DNA from: Butyricimonas faecalis
GTDB lineage: Bacteria > Bacteroidota > Bacteroidia > Bacteroidales > Marinifilaceae
DNA length: 64,000 nucleotides
Direction of reading: 5' to 3'
Assembly (NCBI RefSeq): GCF_003991565.1
Contig: NZ_CP032819.1
Span: 3,348,001 to 3,412,000, forward strand
In this document: positions 59,500 to 64,000 of the stretch, in pieces
Numbering within the stretch: the first letter of the stretch is position 1
How the letters are laid out: every line of letters begins with the position of its first letter
Notes under the pieces: generated by a model
Database searches by the model: none
The model's input: the letters and a program-made list of their open reading frames with translations, nothing else
What the model was told of the DNA's origin: nothing
Made by a program: the position numbers and the translations under genes

Positions 59500-61218
59500 A
59501 TGAATGTGATTATGGGAAAAGTTTGGTTGTATGGTATCGTGTGTCTATGTATGTGTTTGAGTTGTGCTCGAGTTGCATCGGACGAGTCGGGAGAACGGGA
59601 AATTTGTTTTAGAGGAAATGTATTGGAGTTACAACAAGTTCATTTGTTGGGGTCAAGAGCGGGGTTGGGTAGCGGCGATAAGGTGCAGTTGTATATCGTG
59701 GAGCAAGAGGAGGAGGAATTAAAATTGCCTGCAAGTGAGGATTTTTACCAGATGAGGAGTGATGCCAATGGGAATATAGATTTTGAAGATGGGGAAAAGC
59801 ACGTGTACCCGAATAACCCGATAAATATATATGGTTTTTGTTGCAGGGGAATGGAAGGGAATCCCGCGGATCTTTTGAATGTGCCGGTGAGGGTGGAGGG
59901 TGAACAGGTGTCGGAGGAGGCTTTGTTGAGGTCTGATTTTTTATACGTGAAATCGGAAGAGCGCTATCGGGCAACGGATAACGTGATTTCGTTGAATTTC
60001 AGCCATCAGTTTGTAAAGTTGCTATTCCATTTTAGAACAGATACCCCGGAGACCGTTGATTTTGGGCAGATAACGGCTCTTGAGGTTTTAAACGTTGTTC
60101 GGGAGGGAAGTTTTGACGTGGCCACGGGCGAGTTGACGTTGGGAGATGCTGTTGACGATATACAGGCGCAACCGGCCAGTGAATCGATGGTGATTGTTTT
60201 GCCTCAGAAGGTGAAAGGTGGGGATGTTTTGTTTCGTTTTGTCCAAGATGGAAAAGAAAGGTCGTATTCGGTTCCGGCGGATGGCATGTCACTGGAAAAA
60301 GGGAAATTATATACATGTGATGTTTTGATAAATCAGTATCCGGGAGCAGGCGATAAAGATGTGGTGATCAGTACCCGGGTTGAAGATTGGGACGAGTCGG
60401 AACCGCCGATTTATGTCGTGTTTGAAGAGGGGCAGAATGTGGTGGCAACGTTAACGGATGTTTCGAGCGGGGTGGTCGTGAAGCGGGCGGATTTGTATTT
60501 GTCTTCTGAGAATAGAAACTACGAGAAGTTGAATGTTCCCGTGATAAGGAATAAGATGGAATTTATGTTCCCGAGGGAGAAAGAGGGGGGAACTTTGCAG
60601 TTGAATAAGGCTCGTTTTTACACGGAGGCGGGAGATGAGTTTGATTATTACTTTCAGGATAAGGAGTTGCTGGGGGATAATTTGGATGAGTTGTCTTTGG
60701 TGTCACCCAAGGTCGGGGATGCTTGGGGAGATGGGGTGATTTTTGCGGTGGGGGAAGTGACGGGATATGATGAAGCCAGTAACTCGTTTGTTACAAATGT
60801 AGATGGAATAAATGCTTATCGAGGTAGGATTGTGGCGAATGCTTCGTTAGGAAGCGAATTGTGGAGTGAGACAAAATCAAAAGGGAAGGCATCTCTCATT
60901 GGAGCAAGTAATAGATATGATGGATTGGAGAATCTGAAAACCGTGGAGGCTTTTGCGCGTGATAACGGGGAAACCCTTGATTTGTATCCTGCTTTTAAAG
61001 TTTGTAAGGATTTGGGAGAAAATTGGTATTTCCCAGCATTGAATGAAATTAGATGGATTGTTTTGCATAAAGAAGGATTGGGTTTGGAAATGGGTACCTT
61101 GAGTTATGGTAGTTCAACAGAGATTTCAGTTAAAGATTGTGGGGGAGTAACAAAATCTGGATCTGATAGTCTTTTTGATAAAGCAATAATGAACATTTGG
61201 CCCGTTCGTGCCTATTGA
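59500..61218 (+). CDS. Fimbrillin-like lipoprotein with a C-terminal DUF1566-like domain
   Basis: 572 residues. An ATG at 59512 (MGKVWLYGIVCLCMCLSC) starts a cleaner lipoprotein signal and may be the true start; the lipobox is LSC. The N-terminal region (about residues 40-280) resembles Mfa_like/fimbrillin-A-type lipoproteins: a YPNNPINIYGFC block, VISLNFSHQFVKLLFHFRTD and GMSLEKGKLYTCDVLINQYP. A second beta-rich module follows, and the last ~150 residues match the DUF1566/FISUMP type (SLIGASNRYDGLENLKTVEA ... DLGENWYFPALNEIRWIVLH ... NIWPVRAY). Probably a surface fimbria subunit or tip adhesin; no fimbrial cluster is in the window, so that is inferred from the family only. Confidence 0.75.
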   Translation: MNVIMGKVWLYGIVCLCMCLSCARVASDESGEREICFRGNVLELQQVHLLGSRAGLGSGDKVQLYIVEQEEEELKLPASEDFYQMRSDANGNIDFEDGEKHVYPNNPINIYGFCCRGMEGNPADLLNVPVRVEGEQVSEEALLRSDFLYVKSEERYRATDNVISLNFSHQFVKLLFHFRTDTPETVDFGQITALEVLNVVREGSFDVATGELTLGDAVDDIQAQPASESMVIVLPQKVKGGDVLFRFVQDGKERSYSVPADGMSLEKGKLYTCDVLINQYPGAGDKDVVISTRVEDWDESEPPIYVVFEEGQNVVATLTDVSSGVVVKRADLYLSSENRNYEKLNVPVIRNKMEFMFPREKEGGTLQLNKARFYTEAGDEFDYYFQDKELLGDNLDELSLVSPKVGDAWGDGVIFAVGEVTGYDEASNSFVTNVDGINAYRGRIVANASLGSELWSETKSKGKASLIGASNRYDGLENLKTVEAFARDNGETLDLYPAFKVCKDLGENWYFPALNEIRWIVLHKEGLGLEMGTLSYGSSTEISVKDCGGVTKSGSDSLFDKAIMNIWPVRAY

Positions 61219-61365
61219 TGAAACTTCTTGTGTCGGGTTAATGTTAATGGTTAAGATGAATTTGGTTGGCAATAGGGATGCATGGTTTTGGGTTGTACGT
61301 GCAAGGATTTGAACGGAAGAGGCGGAATAAAACCCGCAAACCTTTTAAATTAAAGATTATAACTC

Positions 61366-61373
61366 TATATTTG
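61366..61373 (+). promoter_or_regulatory. -7 promoter box for fbp
   Basis: TATATTTG matches TAnnTTTG, 23 bp before the fbp start. The rest of the 61219-61396 gap shows nothing that I recognise. Confidence 0.6.
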
Positions 61374-61396
61374 CAAAAAAATTAAAACACATAACC

Positions 61397-62416
61397 ATGA
61401 TAATGCATAAAGTTACAACTTTAAATCAATTTATTATTGAACGGCAGGCCGAGATTCCCGGGGCTACCGGAGAATTCTCACGACTTTTGCACCACATAGG
61501 TATCGCTGCCAAGAAAGTTCATCGGGAGGTAAATAAGGCTGGTTTGGTAGATATACTTGGAAAGGTGGGTTCTATTAACGTGCAAGGAGAGGACCAACAG
61601 AAGTTGGATGTCTATGCCGACAAGACTTTTATGGATGAGTTGAGGGCGAGTGGCGAGTGTTGTGGGGTAGCTACCGAAGAGAATCAAGACATTGTGGTTT
61701 TCGAGGAGGGATTGAGCAAGGATGGAAAGTACATTATATGTATGGATCCGCTGGACGGATCGTCAAATATTGACGTGAATGTTTCCGTGGGTACGATCTT
61801 TTCTATTTATAAACGTATTTCTCCTATCGGGGAACCGCTCGTGATGGAAGATTTCTTCCAACCCGGCACGGAGCAGGTGGCTGCCGGTTATGTGATTTAC
61901 GGATCGTCAACCATGTTGGTGTACACTTCCGGTAACGGGGTGAATGGTTTCACGCTGGATACTTCTATCGGGGAGTTCTGTTTGTCGCACCCGAATATGC
62001 AGACGCCGGAAAGTGGAAAGATATATTCTATCAACGAGGGAAATTACGTGAATTTCCCCGTGGGTGTGAAAAAATATATCAAGTATTGTCAAGAGAAAGA
62101 CGAGTCAACGAACCGTCCGTACACGTCTCGTTATATCGGCTCTTTGGTTGCCGATTTCCACCGGAATATGTTGAAAGGCGGGGTGTTCCTTTACCCGCAA
62201 ACCAGTTCTCACCCGACAGGAAAATTGAGATTGTTGTACGAGTGTAACCCGATGGCGTTTATTGCCGAACAGTCCGGAGGGTTGGCTACAGACGGGGAGC
62301 AGCGAATTCTGGAGATAAAGCCGGAGGCTCTCCATCAGCGGGTGCCGTTGTACACGGGCTCGAAGAAGATGGTACAGAAGGTACAGGAGTTTCTGACATT
62401 CTTCAATAATATCTAG
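61397..62416 (+). CDS. fbp: Class I fructose-1,6-bisphosphatase
   Basis: 339 residues, normal for class I. It removes the 1-phosphate from fructose 1,6-bisphosphate in gluconeogenesis, in the cytoplasm. Metal site [14 protein letters not shown] and the signature [20 protein letters not shown] near residue 115; later [39 protein letters not shown] and [18 protein letters not shown] second Met (residue 3) is an equally good start. A hairpin and then the ADP-forming acyl-CoA synthetase gene follow. Confidence 0.96.
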   Translation: MIMHKVTTLNQFIIERQAEIPGATGEFSRLLHHIGIAAKKVHREVNKAGLVDILGKVGSINVQGEDQQKLDVYADKTFMDELRASGECCGVATEENQDIVVFEEGLSKDGKYIICMDPLDGSSNIDVNVSVGTIFSIYKRISPIGEPLVMEDFFQPGTEQVAAGYVIYGSSTMLVYTSGNGVNGFTLDTSIGEFCLSHPNMQTPESGKIYSINEGNYVNFPVGVKKYIKYCQEKDESTNRPYTSRYIGSLVADFHRNMLKGGVFLYPQTSSHPTGKLRLLYECNPMAFIAEQSGGLATDGEQRILEIKPEALHQRVPLYTGSKKMVQKVQEFLTFFNNI

Positions 62417-62430
62417 AAATAAAGAACTTC

Positions 62431-62462
62431 AAATGGATGATTGTAACAGCGATCATCCATTT
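62431..62462 (+). terminator. Hairpin between fbp and the acyl-CoA synthetase gene
   Basis: AAATGGATGAT and ATCATCCATTT pair perfectly (11 bp) around a 10-nt loop. No T-run follows, so it may be a weak terminator or an mRNA-stability hairpin. Confidence 0.55.
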
Positions 62463-62497
62463 GAAATTAAAGAGGAGGTTAAAAATAAATCGAATAT

Positions 62498-64000
62498 ATG
62501 ATAGCAAAACAATTAATTGAGCCAAAGAGCATTGTGGTTGTGGGTGGTTCTGATGACGTACACAAACCCGGAGGTGCCGTGTTACGGAATTTGCAAGACG
62601 GAAACTTTAAAGGTTCACTTTACGTGGTGAATCCGAAGATGGACGAAGTGCAAGGAATTAAAGCATGTCGCGACGTGAAGGATCTTCCGGAGGTGGATTG
62701 TGCCATTTTAGCCATTGCTGCTAAATTCTGCCCGTCAACCGTGGAAGTGCTTGCTAAACAGAAGAACACGAAAGCATTTATTATTCTCTCTGCCGGATTC
62801 CATGAAGAGAACGAGGAGGGTGCCAAGTTGGAGCGTCAGATCGTGGAGACGGTGAATTCGGTAGGAGGATCATTGATCGGACCGAACTGTATCGGTGTTT
62901 TGACAAATCATTACAGCGGGGTATTCACGAGCCCGATCCCGGAATTGAACCCGCAAGGGGTGGATTTGATTTCCGGTTCCGGTGCAACGGCCTTGTTTAT
63001 TATGGACTCGGGAATGCAAAAAGGGATCAAGTTTAATAGCATGTATTCCGTGGGTAATTCCGCTCAGTTAGGGGTGGAGGAGATTTTGGAATACATGGAC
63101 GAATCGTTTGATCCGAAGACGAGTTCTCGTGTGAAATTATTATACGTGGAGAGTATCGAGAAGCCGGAGAAGTTGTTGAAACACGCGTCTTCTTTGATTC
63201 GTAAGGGATGCCGGATCGCTGCTGTTAAGTCCGGAGGTTCTGCAGCCGGAAGTCGTGCGGCATCTTCTCACACGGGAGCTTTAGCCAGCTCGGATGTTGC
63301 CGTGGAAGCGTTGTTCCGCAAGGCAGGCATCGTGCGTTGTAACGGACGTGACGAGTTGATGACGGTTGCCGGAATTTTCATGCACCCGGAGATGAAAGGT
63401 CGTAATATGGCTGTCGTGACCCACGCTGGAGGGCCTGCCGTTATGTTGACGGACGCTCTTTCTAACGGAGGGATGGATGTTCCGCATATTGAAGGAGAGA
63501 AGGCACAAGAGTTGCTGGCGAAGTTGTTTGCCGGGTCATCTGTGGGTAACCCGATAGACTTTTTGGCAACAGGTACGGCTGAACAGTTAGGATATATCTT
63601 GGATGCTTGTGATCGGGATTTTGATAATATTGACGGGATGGCAGTTATTTTCGGTAGTCCCGGTTTGTTTCCCGTGTTTGATGTGTACAATGTTCTCGAC
63701 GAGAAGATGAAGACCAGCAAGAAACCGATTTTCCCGATTTTCCCTTCTTCCAAGATCGTGAAGGATGAGATTGCGGAGTTCGTGTCTAAAGGTCGTGTTT
63801 ATTTCCCGGACGAGGTGTTGTTTGGAAATGCCTTGTGTAAGATATACAAGACTCCTGCCCCGCAACCGGAGCATTTTGAAATGCCGGATATGGACGTGAA
63901 GAAAATCCGCGAGGTGGTGGATAACGCGCAAAACGGTTATCTGTCTCCAGACGAGATTCACGCGTTGTTGGATGCAGCCGGGGTAGCGAGAGCTAAAGAG
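62498..64000 (+). CDS. ADP-forming acetate/acyl-CoA ligase, 3' end outside the window
   Basis: An open frame of 501 codons from the ATG at 62498 to the last base, so the gene continues beyond the window. Its Acd-type organisation is visible: a CoA-binding Rossmann domain (LIEPKSIVVVGGSDDVHKPG), the succinyl-CoA-ligase-like flavodoxin domain (LISGSGATALFIMDSG, GPNCIGVLTNHYS), and the phosphorylated-His loop AASSHTGALASSDVAVEAL near residue 257. The ATP-grasp part would begin at the window end. The enzyme makes ATP from ADP and phosphate while releasing acetate or another acid from its CoA ester. AGGAGG-like sequence (62472-62478) precedes the start by about 20 bp. Alternatively it could be a protein acetyltransferase of the Pat type; the ending needed to decide is missing. 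Confidence 0.9.
   Translation, partial: MIAKQLIEPKSIVVVGGSDDVHKPGGAVLRNLQDGNFKGSLYVVNPKMDEVQGIKACRDVKDLPEVDCAILAIAAKFCPSTVEVLAKQKNTKAFIILSAGFHEENEEGAKLERQIVETVNSVGGSLIGPNCIGVLTNHYSGVFTSPIPELNPQGVDLISGSGATALFIMDSGMQKGIKFNSMYSVGNSAQLGVEEILEYMDESFDPKTSSRVKLLYVESIEKPEKLLKHASSLIRKGCRIAAVKSGGSAAGSRAASSHTGALASSDVAVEALFRKAGIVRCNGRDELMTVAGIFMHPEMKGRNMAVVTHAGGPAVMLTDALSNGGMDVPHIEGEKAQELLAKLFAGSSVGNPIDFLATGTAEQLGYILDACDRDFDNIDGMAVIFGSPGLFPVFDVYNVLDEKMKTSKKPIFPIFPSSKIVKDEIAEFVSKGRVYFPDEVLFGNALCKIYKTPAPQPEHFEMPDMDVKKIREVVDNAQNGYLSPDEIHALLDAAGVARAKE

Overview
The window looks like chromosomal DNA from a Bacteroidota bacterium of the order Bacteroidales. The Odoribacteraceae (Butyricimonas/Odoribacter) are my best guess, an inference from gene content and style and not a search result. 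The evidence is: promoters of the TAnnTTTG (-7) type in front of many genes; many SPII lipoproteins; a TonB receptor, HmuY, PCMD and fimbrillin families; a long polysaccharide locus; and moderate GC.

Layout. 1-5673: two related secreted proteins of unknown family and an M16 zinc protease. 5951-7780: yceD-rpmF-fabH, a classic ribosomal/fatty-acid cluster. 7930-16015: a cobalamin riboswitch controlling a TonB receptor, a double HmuY-domain lipoprotein and a CobN/HmuS-like giant protein anchored in the membrane at both ends. This is the most interesting system here, probably corrinoid capture plus metal-centre processing in the periplasm. 16098-18415: an AT-rich cassette of three lipoprotein genes bounded by an exact 33-bp direct repeat that carries a promoter. 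18447-23046: two bactofilins, an M1 aminopeptidase, kdsB and, convergently, frr. 23111-28361: a TonB-C-domain protein, a frameshifted U32 gene, and a PorT-like barrel with a PCMD lipoprotein.

28462-42890 is a cell-surface polysaccharide region: YfhO, a flippase, several GT2/GT4 glycosyltransferases, an AsnB-type amidotransferase, a glucuronyl C5-epimerase-like protein, a DegT/StrS aminotransferase and a WbpD-like acetyltransferase. The genes form one rightward and two leftward transcripts that meet with overlapping stop codons at 34648-34651. 43024-54765 holds leftward housekeeping genes: a PpiD/SurA-type foldase, topA (with a frameshift), a tandem-thioredoxin protein, lspA, a DksA/TraR-like protein and ileS. 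55301-59014 is lysC with two glycosyltransferases, bracketed by an inverted pair of about 115-bp intergenic repeats. 59500-64000: a fimbrillin-like lipoprotein, class I fructose-1,6-bisphosphatase, and an ADP-forming acyl-CoA synthetase that runs off the window end.

Other signals are two -1 frameshifts, both explained by one missing G in a G run (U32 gene and topA), and two intergenic arrays of four 11-bp units preceded by an inverted unit. I saw no rRNA, tRNA, CRISPR array, transposase or phage genes.
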